Assembly (NCBI RefSeq): GCF_000769655.1
Contig: NZ_CP008887.1
Location: 496,001 to 560,000, forward strand
DNA: 64,000 nucleotides
Source of the DNA: Thermococcus eurythermalis
GTDB lineage: Archaea > Methanobacteriota_B > Thermococci > Thermococcales > Thermococcaceae
Direction: 5' to 3'
A program made the position numbers and the translations under genes. How positions within the stretch are numbered: the first letter of the stretch is position 1; every line of letters starts with the position of its first letter. Of the stretch, positions 52,151-60,590 are shown piece after piece. The notes beneath the pieces are model-generated. The model searched no databases, was not told the DNA's origin, and worked only from the letters and a program-made list of their open reading frames with translations.

Positions 52151-53308
52151 ATGGAAAAGAGTGGTGTAGTGTTGGGTATAGACATTGGATCATCTCATAT
52201 CAAGACGACTACTCTACACATTTCTTCAAAAAAGATTGACTTTAACGTGTATCCTATTTCATACATTACTGGTAAGCTCAAGCTATCTGGCACGATGAAG
52301 GGGAGAATAGAGAAGCTTATTATTCCAGCATTGGATGCGACACTTTCAAAATATTCAAAGAAGTATGATACCGTATATGTGAATTTGGTAACGTCACTAG
52401 AAGCTGCTGCCCCGTGGTATGACTATTTATCAAAATTTAAAGAAATTGAAATAAAATATGAAAATGTAATTCTTCACACTATGACCAACAGTCTTTCGGT
52501 TGAACAACTGACTTCTCTCAAATCTTGGCAGTATATGTCTTCAATACACGCTGTTAGATATATTGCGGAAAAACTCTTGGAAAATGGAATGTTAATACAT
52601 ATGAACTCCGCTTCTACTTTATTTATCCCGGTGCTTTCTGGACGGGCCATCCCTATGGAAATACATTATTCTTCTGGTGTCGCCTTATGGGTTGGAGCGC
52701 TATACACTCCGCTACCTAGTGTATCTAGCAATGTGTTAGTATTTGGTAAAAAATCTCCTTCTTCTCCAACTACAAATATTAAACTTTATAAGGCCTTATC
52801 TCTCATAGCTAAAACAGAGGTTGCTCGAGCATTAAAAGAATATAAATCCCCGTATCAGATAGACTCTATTAACTCTTCTGAAATGATTTTACAATTTATT
52901 GGATGTTTTCCTAACAAAAAATATCTGAACAAAATCACAAATACGCCGTACAATCTACACAATCAGGCAAAAATTTCGACATTTTATATTTATAGCACCT
53001 ATCTAAACAAAATTCTTGAAAATGTCCTCATGGTTCTTTCTGAGGTAGATATTCCGATAGATACTGCAAAATTCTTAGTAAGTGGAATCGGGAAAGATCT
53101 CATACTTAAGGATGCCCTGTATCTGTTTGCTGATCAATTAGTGGACATTGAGACTTATATACCAAAACCATATTGTATCTTTCTCGAATCATTTGGTGCC
53201 GCACTTTCGTTATATGAGTATCTCACTAGCGAAAAAATAAGCTTGACAGCGGGTCAGTTTTGGCAAACATTCAATGGTGGTGAAAATGATCGAAGCCCAG
53301 AACGTTGA
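52151..53308 (+). CDS. ASKHA-fold protein related to hydantoinase/oxoprolinase and TIGR03123
   Basis: A 385-residue protein. VVLGIDIGSSHIKTTTLH is a phosphate-1 loop of the actin/hexokinase/Hsp70 fold. The middle, GMLIHMNSASTLFIPVLSGRAIP then SSGVALWVGALYTPLP, lines up with the DIGSTTTD...dG...GELVYTG...RTP segment of the TIGR03123 family, but both Asp of DIGSTTTD are replaced. FLVSGIGKDLIL and SFGAALSLYEYL resemble the adenosine-binding end. It follows PqqD by 45 bases, with GGTGA before ATG 52151, and overlaps the ABC ATPase by 23 bases. It may bind ATP or act as a partner protein in peptide maturation; the activity is not known. Confidence 0.6.
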   Translation: MEKSGVVLGIDIGSSHIKTTTLHISSKKIDFNVYPISYITGKLKLSGTMKGRIEKLIIPALDATLSKYSKKYDTVYVNLVTSLEAAAPWYDYLSKFKEIEIKYENVILHTMTNSLSVEQLTSLKSWQYMSSIHAVRYIAEKLLENGMLIHMNSASTLFIPVLSGRAIPMEIHYSSGVALWVGALYTPLPSVSSNVLVFGKKSPSSPTTNIKLYKALSLIAKTEVARALKEYKSPYQIDSINSSEMILQFIGCFPNKKYLNKITNTPYNLHNQAKISTFYIYSTYLNKILENVLMVLSEVDIPIDTAKFLVSGIGKDLILKDALYLFADQLVDIETYIPKPYCIFLESFGAALSLYEYLTSEKISLTAGQFWQTFNGGENDRSPER

Positions 53309-53957
53309 GAAGGTGTATGAGTTTGGCAAAGTTCGGGCTTTAAAGGGGATTAACCTGAAGTTCGAGGAGGGGAGGTTTTACATCATAGCCGGCGCTTCGG
53401 GGAGCGGGAAGACCACCCTTCTCAACATCTTGACAGGCATTGACAGGCCGACGGGTGGCAGGGTCATAGTGGACGGGACCGATATGACCGCAATGGGGGA
53501 GAAAGAGCTGAGGCGCTACCGCCTGGAAAACTTCGGGATAATATTCCAGTTCTTTTACCTTGTGCCCTACCTGACCGGCCTCGAAAACGTCATGCTCCCG
53601 ATGAAGTACTCCCGGAAAATCAGGAACTCCGAGGGGAGGGCGCTGGAGCTGTTGAAGCTGGTCAACGCGGAGCACTTAGCGGACAAACTGCCCGAACACA
53701 TGAGCGGTGGAGAAAGGCAGAGGATTGCAATCGCGAGGGCTTTAGCTAATAAGCCGAGATACCTCTTCGCGGATGAGCCGACTGCCAATTTAGACTGGGA
53801 GAACAAGATGAGAATCTGGCGTCTGCTGAGGGAAATAAACGAGGAAGAGGGCGTTACTGTTATAGCGTCAACCCACGAGAGGGAGTTTTTCGAGTTCGCC
53901 GACGTTTTAATAATCCTCAGGGACGGTGAGGTTCATGAAGTTAAAAGTAACCCTTAG
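53286..53957 (+). CDS. ABC transporter ATP-binding protein (LolD/MacB type)
   Basis: A 223-residue ATPase: IAGASGSGKTTLLNIL is Walker A, HMSGGERQRIAIARAL is the signature, LFADEPTANLDW is Walker B and STHEREF contains the switch His. ATG 53286 is chosen (GGTGGTGA at 5 bases), inside the end of the ASKHA-like gene. GC content is back to the genome norm from here on. It pairs with the FtsX-like permease downstream, overlapping by 23 bases, and may export or detoxify the modified peptide. Confidence 0.93.
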   Translation: MIEAQNVEKVYEFGKVRALKGINLKFEEGRFYIIAGASGSGKTTLLNILTGIDRPTGGRVIVDGTDMTAMGEKELRRYRLENFGIIFQFFYLVPYLTGLENVMLPMKYSRKIRNSEGRALELLKLVNAEHLADKLPEHMSGGERQRIAIARALANKPRYLFADEPTANLDWENKMRIWRLLREINEEEGVTVIASTHEREFFEFADVLIILRDGEVHEVKSNP

Positions 53958-55881
53958 AAAGCTCAGGCACGAAAAGAAAAGGGTTGCTATTGTATTCCTG
54001 GCGTTTCTCTTTGTAAGCCTCGGTTTCAACTTTACACTCTCGGCGGTTGGCAGTATAAGCAAGGCCGTTGAGGATTTTGCCAAGCGGGGGAACGTGGAGC
54101 TTGCCGTCGAGGGGGTCACGGTCGAGGAGCTGGGCAGGTTTGGGGAAGTCGTGAACTACGTCTACTTTAACGACACGGAGGTGGAGTTCAACGGGAAAGA
54201 ATACCGGGCATCGGTTGGCTACGGTGAGTTCAAGTCCCTCCACGTGAAAACACCTGAAGATGGTGCCGTTGTTTTGGCATTCCTGAGGATAAAGAAGGGC
54301 GATAGAATTAAGATTGGGGACAGGGAGTATGAAGTCAGGGCTTCGTACTACTATCTCTCAGGCGTTCCATTTGTGCTGGTAAATAAAAAGGGTCAACATC
54401 TTTACGCCCTTATGCGTTGCAACAACACGGAAGCCCTGGCCATGTTCTTAATGGAGAACGCGAAGGTTGATTATTTCCAGGTCTATGAAGACAGTGAAAT
54501 TCCATACATGGACAGCTTGAAGAACATCAAAAACTTCGCAATGAGCTTTTTCTACCTGCTCCTCGGTGCCTCGCTGGTCGTCATCGTCCTCCTCACGGTG
54601 ACGCACGTCAAGGGAAATGTAAGAGAGGTCGGGATTTTAAAAGCGCTGGGCCTTTCAGATTCCTTCACGTTCTCCCTCTTTGCTGGAGACTATCTTCTCA
54701 TCGCTTTAACTGCATATTTGGTCGGCATTCCGCTTGGAATAAAACTCGGCCATTCCTACGTATCTTCAAGATTCCCGCTCTCAACGAGTCCGGATTGTCT
54801 CTACCCGCTGAAGTTCGATGTCATAATTCTGCTCGGCACAGCCTTAATCCTCTCGCTCCCCTACCTCTACGTTTCGAGGATTCGGACGATCGAGGCCCTG
54901 CGCTTCACCCCCAGAAAGAGCTCCCGGCTCAGGTTCTTCGCCGCCTTTTTCGTCGTTTTCTTAGCCTCCTCCTCGGCATACTTTGGCGTCAAGGGGATTG
55001 AAAACACACTAACCCTTGAACTTCCCTATAATCTTGAGGTGTGGGGTGATCCTTCGAAAATAGCACAGATTCCCGGGGAGAAGGCCGGCTATCTGAGCGG
55101 GCAAAAGGTTAACGGAATGACCACGGAGATATACTTCTTTGACTATGAAAGCATCTTTGAGAAAACCCTCATCGCCGGCCGGTGGTTCGAGAAGGAAGAC
55201 GAGGCGGTCATTGAGAAGGGCCTCGCGAGGAAGCTCGGCCTGAAGGTGGGCGATACGATTAAAGTCCAGCTTCTCGGGGAGGAGAGGGAATACCGCGTTG
55301 TTGGGATAAGCGACATGTACTTCTACGACTTCAAAGCAGTGTTTCTTCCGAAGATTAACGCTGTCCCAGATAGAGTCGCCTTTCTGAACGCGGAAAACCC
55401 GGAGGAGCTAAAGGAGGAATATGAGAGGCTTGGGTTGAAGGTGCATACCATAGATGATTTAAAGAGGCAGACGGAGAACAACTTAATGCTCTTTAAGGCT
55501 GCGGCTTACGGGGTGATGGGCATAATCTTCCCCATAAGCCTCTTCGCGCTCTTCGCCTTAATTTACCTCGAAATCGAGAGCAACGAGAAGGTCTACGCAA
55601 CGCTCAAAGCTGTCGGAATCCCGAACTCCCACGTCTGGAAAGAGTCCCTGAGAAAGGCTCTGCCCTCGCTGATTGCAGGCTCGCTCCTGGCCCTGCCGGT
55701 AAGCCTTAAGGTCGGGGAGTACATCGGGAATATCGTTCTGCCAGCGGAGCTTGGTGTGGGCGATTTGACTAAAATATTCCCTCTACTGCTGGTGCTTTAC
55801 CCCTTCTATGGGGTCTTCATAGTTCTGCTGACGGAGAGGGCGCTTAACAGGCTTGACGTCGTTAAAGCGCTGAGGAGCTAA
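53935..55881 (+). CDS. FtsX-like ABC transporter permease
   Basis: A 648-residue protein with an N-terminal membrane segment, a large outside domain (about residues 45-190), then membrane segments with VREVGILKALGLSDSFTFSL, a second outside domain (about 350-510), and a last trio of segments with YATLKAVGIPNSHVWKES. This two-repeat layout is that of MacB/LolC-type permeases that expel lipids, peptides or toxins from the membrane. GGTGA lies 5 bases before ATG 53935. Confidence 0.9.
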   Translation: MKLKVTLRKLRHEKKRVAIVFLAFLFVSLGFNFTLSAVGSISKAVEDFAKRGNVELAVEGVTVEELGRFGEVVNYVYFNDTEVEFNGKEYRASVGYGEFKSLHVKTPEDGAVVLAFLRIKKGDRIKIGDREYEVRASYYYLSGVPFVLVNKKGQHLYALMRCNNTEALAMFLMENAKVDYFQVYEDSEIPYMDSLKNIKNFAMSFFYLLLGASLVVIVLLTVTHVKGNVREVGILKALGLSDSFTFSLFAGDYLLIALTAYLVGIPLGIKLGHSYVSSRFPLSTSPDCLYPLKFDVIILLGTALILSLPYLYVSRIRTIEALRFTPRKSSRLRFFAAFFVVFLASSSAYFGVKGIENTLTLELPYNLEVWGDPSKIAQIPGEKAGYLSGQKVNGMTTEIYFFDYESIFEKTLIAGRWFEKEDEAVIEKGLARKLGLKVGDTIKVQLLGEEREYRVVGISDMYFYDFKAVFLPKINAVPDRVAFLNAENPEELKEEYERLGLKVHTIDDLKRQTENNLMLFKAAAYGVMGIIFPISLFALFALIYLEIESNEKVYATLKAVGIPNSHVWKESLRKALPSLIAGSLLALPVSLKVGEYIGNIVLPAELGVGDLTKIFPLLLVLYPFYGVFIVLLTERALNRLDVVKALRS

Positions 55882-55892
55882 CGGAGCTTCGG

Positions 55893-55920
55893 GCGGCTTT
55901 TCATTCATTTTTTGGTTTTG
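55893..55920 (+). terminator. T-rich termination tract
   Basis: Several T runs (CTTTTCATTCATTTTTTGG) just after the FtsX-like permease gene. They may end the transcript, since the next gene has its own TATA element (CTTATAAAAG near 55971). Confidence 0.4.
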
Positions 55921-56015
55921 GGCGGTTGGAAAAATTTTAACACCCTGATAACTCCTCGGAGATAGAAAAATCTTATAAAAGTCTTTGTAGCTTCTGTCTG
56001 GAGGGATGTGGTTTA

Positions 56016-57272
56016 ATGTCGGAGGTCGTATGGCGCGGGGCATATCCGGTGTTTACGCTCGAATCGCTGAAGCTCAAGTGGAATGTGTTCCTGCTCTACG
56101 CGATGGGATTAGCCCTTTATCCCCTCCTCGATGATGCCCGCCTCGTGTTACCCTACTTTGTTGCGGGTTTTCTCTTCGTGGCGTTCTCCGGTGATTTCTG
56201 GGAGACAGCCCAGGTTTTTCTCTCCAAGCCCTACCGGCGACTGCACCTCTTTTTTGAGCTCTTTCTCTCCAACCTACTGATTGTTTTCCTTATGATTGCC
56301 CCATTTGCTCTCTTTGACGTCCGCTCTGTGGTCTTTGCCCTTTTTGCCATTCCCTTCCTCCCGCTGGGTTATCTGACTTCCCTTGCAATTAAGAGCCCCA
56401 AAAAGGCCATGACCGCGGGCATTGTAATTTTTCTCCTGCTCACCTTTGTCCCCCCGGGAATCGTCCAGCTTAAGGCCCAGGAAAAGGCCCAGAGTGCCCT
56501 TGAGATAAAGAGCCTGGAAGACTACGAGGCTAATAAAGAAGAATATGGCAGGCTCGTTACTGAGCTTGAGAGACGTTACTCAAACTACGCCTTCTTTTCT
56601 CCCGGTGCACAGCTTGAGCTCTTCGCGAGGGACGTTGAAACTGACGACAGGGAAGATGCTTTCCTCCGGCTCTCCATAACGCTGGCCACCTTCTTGGCCC
56701 TCACTTCCCTTGCCCTTTTCCTCTTTCTTCGCTTCGAGCCGGGAACCGTTATCAAACCCTCTCTCCCTGCACTGTATATCCCCTCCCTTCCCTGGTGGAT
56801 TGGAAAAGAACTCGCTGGCCTGTGGGCCTCAAGAACTTTTCAGGCCCTTCTCGTTCTCCTGATTCTTCCCGTTGACGGGACACTGAAGTCCTTCGCACTG
56901 CTATTCCTCCTGCCCCTCGCCTCCCTTGAAGTTCTCTCGGAGAACCCCGTTTTAATACTCAGCAAACCAGTTGGCAGGAGCTACCTCCTGAGGCGCTTTC
57001 TCATTACTTCCCTGCTCTTTGGAATCTCAATCCCCGTGTGCAGGTTTTCCTTTGGAGTGGCCTTCTTTTTAGCGTCCCTGACTTTCTTCATAGGACTGTT
57101 CACGAGGAAAGGTGCTCTAATCCTTATTCCGGTGCTCGCGCTCCTTTTCGCTCCGGCGATTAGCTCAGCGGAGGCGTCTCTGGTTCTTATGGTGCTCTCT
57201 GCTATCCCGCTCATCCTTTCAGCGTTCAGGCTTTCGAGGATGGACTTCAGCGCTTGGGGTGGTGTAGGATGA
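56016..57272 (+). CDS. ABC-2-like permease, large membrane protein
   Basis: A 418-residue protein with about twelve hydrophobic segments and a soluble loop at about residues 150-215. Repeated phrases such as VFLSKPYRRLHLFFELFLSN and LILSKPVGRSYLLRRFLI resemble the SKPxxRxxxxxGK motif of ABC-2 permeases of the NosY/CcmB type. ATG 56016 follows GGAGGGATG. It is coupled to the next gene (ATGA). No ATPase lies directly beside it, so it may use the ATPase at 53286 or one elsewhere. Confidence 0.78.
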   Translation: MSEVVWRGAYPVFTLESLKLKWNVFLLYAMGLALYPLLDDARLVLPYFVAGFLFVAFSGDFWETAQVFLSKPYRRLHLFFELFLSNLLIVFLMIAPFALFDVRSVVFALFAIPFLPLGYLTSLAIKSPKKAMTAGIVIFLLLTFVPPGIVQLKAQEKAQSALEIKSLEDYEANKEEYGRLVTELERRYSNYAFFSPGAQLELFARDVETDDREDAFLRLSITLATFLALTSLALFLFLRFEPGTVIKPSLPALYIPSLPWWIGKELAGLWASRTFQALLVLLILPVDGTLKSFALLFLLPLASLEVLSENPVLILSKPVGRSYLLRRFLITSLLFGISIPVCRFSFGVAFFLASLTFFIGLFTRKGALILIPVLALLFAPAISSAEASLVLMVLSAIPLILSAFRLSRMDFSAWGGVG

Positions 57273-58792
57273 GGCATAGGCTCGCGCTCTTCCTCCTTTC
57301 CCTCTTCCCGGCCGTAGCGGTCGAGATAGACGTTAACAGGTTTACCGCTCACTACCCCAACGTGTCTCCCGAAAAACTCGGCTACCTGATAACGGCCGAT
57401 TTGCTCTCTAAGTGGCTTCCAAACTTCATCAAGTTCCTTTTGATTCCACTCGTCTTAGTCCTTCTCCTCTCGCGCTTTGGGTCGGAATTCGAGCGGGGCA
57501 ATGTCCGTTTACTCCTCTCAAAGCCCCTCACGAGGAGGCGCTACTTCCTCGGCTGGGCTCTTGAGGGGCTGAAGCTCGCACTAATTTCCGCTCTTGGGAT
57601 TTCACTCTCGGGAGCGCTCGCGATGCTCGCCCACGGTCTTGAAGTTAGGGACTACATCATCGGCTCCCTCGCCCTTTCGCTCTCGCTGGTTGGTGTAGTC
57701 GGAATCGCCCTGCTCCTCCTCCCTTTAGCGACCTCCCGCGATTCGGGGGTCTTCCTCGGGCTGGGAGCGTTTGTAGTTCTCCTTCTCCTTGGAAAGTTCG
57801 ATTATTCCTTCATCCCGACCGCTTATCTTGATGGGGCAATCTCCATCGGGGGGAGCGTTTCCGTCTCCCATAAGGCCGTTGGAGGACTTTTGGCCCTTTC
57901 CGTTGGCCTGTCGCTCGCGGGAATGGAGGCCTTCCGGAGGAGGGAGCTGAGGGCTTCTGAGTCTATCACCGTCCCCGGTTTTTCCTTCTCTCCACGCGGG
58001 CTCTACGGCGTTTTCCTCGGGCTGAGCCTCCAGAGCAAGCGCTTCATGGCTTTCATAGCTCTGGCAACCCTAACGGCCTTCCTTAACTTGGACATGCTTG
58101 GGGATTATTACGCCAGCTGGGGAGTCCCCGGCATTTTGAACGCCCTAATTTCGGCTTTGGCCGGTGTATTCCTCCCCTTTGTTGTCCTCCCCCTCGGGGC
58201 GGTCTCGATAGGCTCGGCCATCGAGACCGGCACTGTTAGAGTTCTGCTGAGCAAGCCGTTGAGGAGGAGGGACTTTTTCCTCGGGACGCTCCTGAGCGAT
58301 ATCTCTGCCGTCTTCATCGGGGCTACCCTCTATCTGGCCACCCTCGTTGCCTACGCCCTCCACCTGGGTGCCCCCCTGAGTAAAACCCTTGAGCTTGGCC
58401 TTGCCTTTGGCTCCCTCCTTTTCCTCTCGCTCGTCCAGTACTTAGCGCTCGGCTATTTGCTTTCGGCCTTTATGCGGGGCAGGAAGGCGCTTTTCGTCTC
58501 GCTGGTTCTCGCGTTCCTGCTGAGCTTTGCAGTTCCAATCGCCGTCATTGCGGCCTCAAACTCGGCGGGGGAGTCGTTAGTTGATGTTCTAGCCCGCAAC
58601 TCCCTTCACGTGCCGAGTCCTAACCTGCACTACACCGTGCTTGCAAGGGCGGTTTCTCCGAAGAGAGGCCTTCCGCCGAAATCGCTATCAGAGGTTCTCA
58701 ACTATCCAGGCAACCTGGCCCTGCTGGTCGTCCCGACGCTCGTTTACCTGGCAGTCTCGTGGTTAAAGTTCAGGAGAGCGGACTTGAGGTGA
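57269..58792 (+). CDS. ABC-2 type transporter permease
   Basis: A 507-residue protein with two copies of an ABC-2 pattern: GNVRLLLSKPLTRRRYFLGWAL near residue 75 and GTVRVLLSKPLRRRDFFLGTLL near residue 322, each followed by several membrane helices. It is probably a fusion or internal duplication of two permeases. ATG 57269 overlaps the previous stop and follows GGGGTGGT. Substrate unknown. Confidence 0.85.
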   Translation: MRHRLALFLLSLFPAVAVEIDVNRFTAHYPNVSPEKLGYLITADLLSKWLPNFIKFLLIPLVLVLLLSRFGSEFERGNVRLLLSKPLTRRRYFLGWALEGLKLALISALGISLSGALAMLAHGLEVRDYIIGSLALSLSLVGVVGIALLLLPLATSRDSGVFLGLGAFVVLLLLGKFDYSFIPTAYLDGAISIGGSVSVSHKAVGGLLALSVGLSLAGMEAFRRRELRASESITVPGFSFSPRGLYGVFLGLSLQSKRFMAFIALATLTAFLNLDMLGDYYASWGVPGILNALISALAGVFLPFVVLPLGAVSIGSAIETGTVRVLLSKPLRRRDFFLGTLLSDISAVFIGATLYLATLVAYALHLGAPLSKTLELGLAFGSLLFLSLVQYLALGYLLSAFMRGRKALFVSLVLAFLLSFAVPIAVIAASNSAGESLVDVLARNSLHVPSPNLHYTVLARAVSPKRGLPPKSLSEVLNYPGNLALLVVPTLVYLAVSWLKFRRADLR

Positions 58793-58860
58793 TGCTCATG
58801 TTGAGGGTGAAAATCGGAAGTAGAGTATCTTTTTAACTCCCGCTTCTTTTATCCTTTGAG

Positions 58861-59229
58861 GTGTTTCAAATCAAGGTCAAAACCCTGACACGTCAGATAA
58901 TCGCGCTCGCAGAAGAGCTCGGCCTTAACGCCGTCCTGGAATACAGGACGCCGGACGGCACGAGAATAGACGTTGCAATCCTTGACGGCGAGGAAAAAGT
59001 TTTGGCGATAGAGCTCGAAGCATCTTTCAAGTGGTTTCCGCAAAGGGTTCTCTACGACGTGGTTAAGGCCCACCGCGCCGGCTTTCCGGAGCTGTGGGTG
59101 ATAACACCCTTCAGAGCTAGTCCTGGCTGGGTTCTCAAATACGCGGAAGAGGTTGGGCTCGTCCTCAGAATAATGGGAGAAGAAAAGGTTCTCTCAGAGC
59201 TCAGGACTTCTCTTCCTTCCGGTACTTGA
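58861..59229 (+). CDS. PD-(D/E)XK-nuclease-like protein, 122 aa
   Basis: A 122-residue protein. EYRTPDGTRIDVAILDGEEKVLAIELEASFKWF has the Asp and Glu spacing of a PD-(D/E)XK core strand pair, but the usual final Lys is replaced (IELEAS). QRVLYDVVKAHRAGFPELWVI forms the following helix and strand. GTG 58861 follows CTTTTTAAC about 30 bases upstream, suggesting a leaderless transcript. It might be an inactive or variant nuclease. It overlaps the converging gene by 29 bases. Confidence 0.6.
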   Translation: MFQIKVKTLTRQIIALAEELGLNAVLEYRTPDGTRIDVAILDGEEKVLAIELEASFKWFPQRVLYDVVKAHRAGFPELWVITPFRASPGWVLKYAEEVGLVLRIMGEEKVLSELRTSLPSGT

Positions 59230-59674
59230 TGTAGATTATGTCCTCAGCGTGCCAGAAAGGTACCTGCTCGCCGACAATCCTTATCTCAGGGCTCTCGCCC
59301 TCGTATATCACCTTCCTCGTGAGTTCTTTCGGGAGCTGGAACTGGACGTAGACCTGGTTCGGCAGGCTGTCCTTGCTCACCTTAATCTTGAACGTTCCAG
59401 TTCCTCTGTACGTCTCATCTCCGTACCTGACGAGGTAGCTCGTACCCTCTGGGAATTCGATTCTCAGCTCAAATGAGCTTATCTTTGGCTCTATTTCCAT
59501 CGTGAAGAGCCCGAAGCCGTCTTTTGTAATGAACGTAACGCTCTGGTTGTTCATGTAGAACACTTCTTTGTACTCGATTGTTGCTGGCGGTAGCTGGGCC
59601 GTCTGAAATGCATACGCGACGAGTGCAATGGTTATGATGGCCATAATCGCTAGGGCCTTGTTCACCGTGGTCAC
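59201..59674 (-). CDS. Hypothetical membrane-anchored protein, 157 aa
   Basis: An N-terminal hydrophobic segment (residues about 6-24, KALAIMAIITIALVAYAF) is followed by a beta-rich extracellular domain with no Cys and no known motif (SSFELRIEFPEGTSYLVRYG). It is probably membrane-anchored, with the domain outside. A GGTGACC-like site precedes ATG 59674. It converges on the nuclease-like gene. No family is recognised. Confidence 0.65.
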   Translation of the reverse strand: MTTVNKALAIMAIITIALVAYAFQTAQLPPATIEYKEVFYMNNQSVTFITKDGFGLFTMEIEPKISSFELRIEFPEGTSYLVRYGDETYRGTGTFKIKVSKDSLPNQVYVQFQLPKELTRKVIYEGESPEIRIVGEQVPFWHAEDIIYIKYRKEEKS

Positions 59675-59741
59675 CTAAAAAGTGTTTGTTTCGACGTGTT
59701 ATTAATACTTTTGTGTAGGTGGTTACGCCAAAAAATGGAAT

Positions 59742-60494
59742 TCAAAGGCCGGTCGGCTCGTCTATGAAAAAGACATCGAGACCAAAGCGCTCCCTAATGA
59801 GCTTCATCAGGGCCTTGACGCCCAGCGTCTCCGTCTTGTAGTGTCCCGCAACCAAAACGCTCTGGGGCAGGTCAAGGGCCGTTAAATAATCTGCGTGGCC
59901 GAATTCGCCCGTTATCAGGAGGTCTATCCCCTTTCTGTAGGCTTCTTCCAGCGCAAAGGCACCGGCGCCGCTTATCGCACCAACTGTTTTAATAACTCTC
60001 TTCCCGAACTCGTAGGTTCTAACTGTTGTATCGAGCTTTTCCGCTATTATTTGGGCAACTTTCTCAATCGGCTGAGGTTCCTCAAACTCGCCGTAGAAGC
60101 CTATGCTCAGGCTTTTGTACTCGCCGAAGGGCCTTTTGGGCTCTAAATCGAGCAGGCGGAGCAGGCCGACGTTGTTGCCGACCTCTGGGTGCGCATCGAG
60201 GGGCAGGTGAGCCACGTAGAGGTTCAGGTCGTTCTCGATTAGCATCTTCAGCCTTTTGTAGTGGATACCTGTTATGTAGTTAAGGCCTCCCCAAATCATT
60301 CCGTGGTGCACTATCATCATGTCAGCCTTGCCCTTAACGGCCCCTTCAATGGTTTTGAGTGTTGTGTCAACGGCAAACGCTATCCTTTCGACCTCCGCCT
60401 TCCCCTCCACCTGGAGGCCGTTGCTCGACTTGTCCGGGTAAGCCGAAACCTGAAGGTAATCGTCGAGGAAAGATACAAGTTCGTTGCGGTTCAT
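59742..60494 (-). CDS. Nif3-like dinuclear metal-centre protein
   Basis: A 250-residue protein of the NIF3/DUF34 family: KSSNGLQVEGKAEVERIAFAVD at the N-terminus, MIVHHGMIWGG (metal His), YVAHLPLDAHPEVGNN, TGEFGHADYLTAL and LVAGHYKTETLG. The His, Asp and Glu residues hold two metals in a hexamer. The physiological reaction is not agreed; GTP cyclohydrolase-like and tRNA-related roles have been proposed. ATG 60494 follows GGTGAT. It is divergent from elp3. Confidence 0.9.
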   Translation of the reverse strand: MNRNELVSFLDDYLQVSAYPDKSSNGLQVEGKAEVERIAFAVDTTLKTIEGAVKGKADMMIVHHGMIWGGLNYITGIHYKRLKMLIENDLNLYVAHLPLDAHPEVGNNVGLLRLLDLEPKRPFGEYKSLSIGFYGEFEEPQPIEKVAQIIAEKLDTTVRTYEFGKRVIKTVGAISGAGAFALEEAYRKGIDLLITGEFGHADYLTALDLPQSVLVAGHYKTETLGVKALMKLIRERFGLDVFFIDEPTGL

Positions 60495-60521
60495 GGTTAT
60501 CACCTATTCACTTGGTAAATT

Positions 60522-60538
60522 ATTCAGTAACTGAATAT
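60522..60538. promoter_or_regulatory. 17-bp perfect palindrome between nif3-like gene and elp3
   Basis: TATTCAGT, one centre base, then ACTGAATA. It lies 28 bases before the Nif3-like start and 53 bases before elp3, upstream of the CTTTTAAAA TATA box of elp3. A dimeric regulator could bind it. Confidence 0.45.
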
Positions 60539-60590
60539 GCCCCGCAAACCCTTTTAAAACCCCGCCCTACATCAAGCGAGAGGTGTTGTT

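Larger units (their letters stand above)
49137..53285. other. AT-rich genomic island carrying a predicted RiPP cluster
   Basis: From the end of one ABC ATPase gene to the start of another, base composition drops sharply and codons become A/T-ending. Six genes fall inside it: an FAD protein on the minus strand, then two peptides, a radical SAM enzyme, PqqD and an ASKHA-like protein on the plus strand. Both edges coincide with GC-rich ABC transporter genes. No integrase, tRNA or direct repeat was seen at the edges. This suggests horizontal acquisition. Confidence 0.65.

Noticed and set aside
53567-53806. Short minus-strand frames opposite the ABC ATPase gene.
   Set aside because: The sense strand has complete Walker A, signature and Walker B motifs; the antisense frames show no family.
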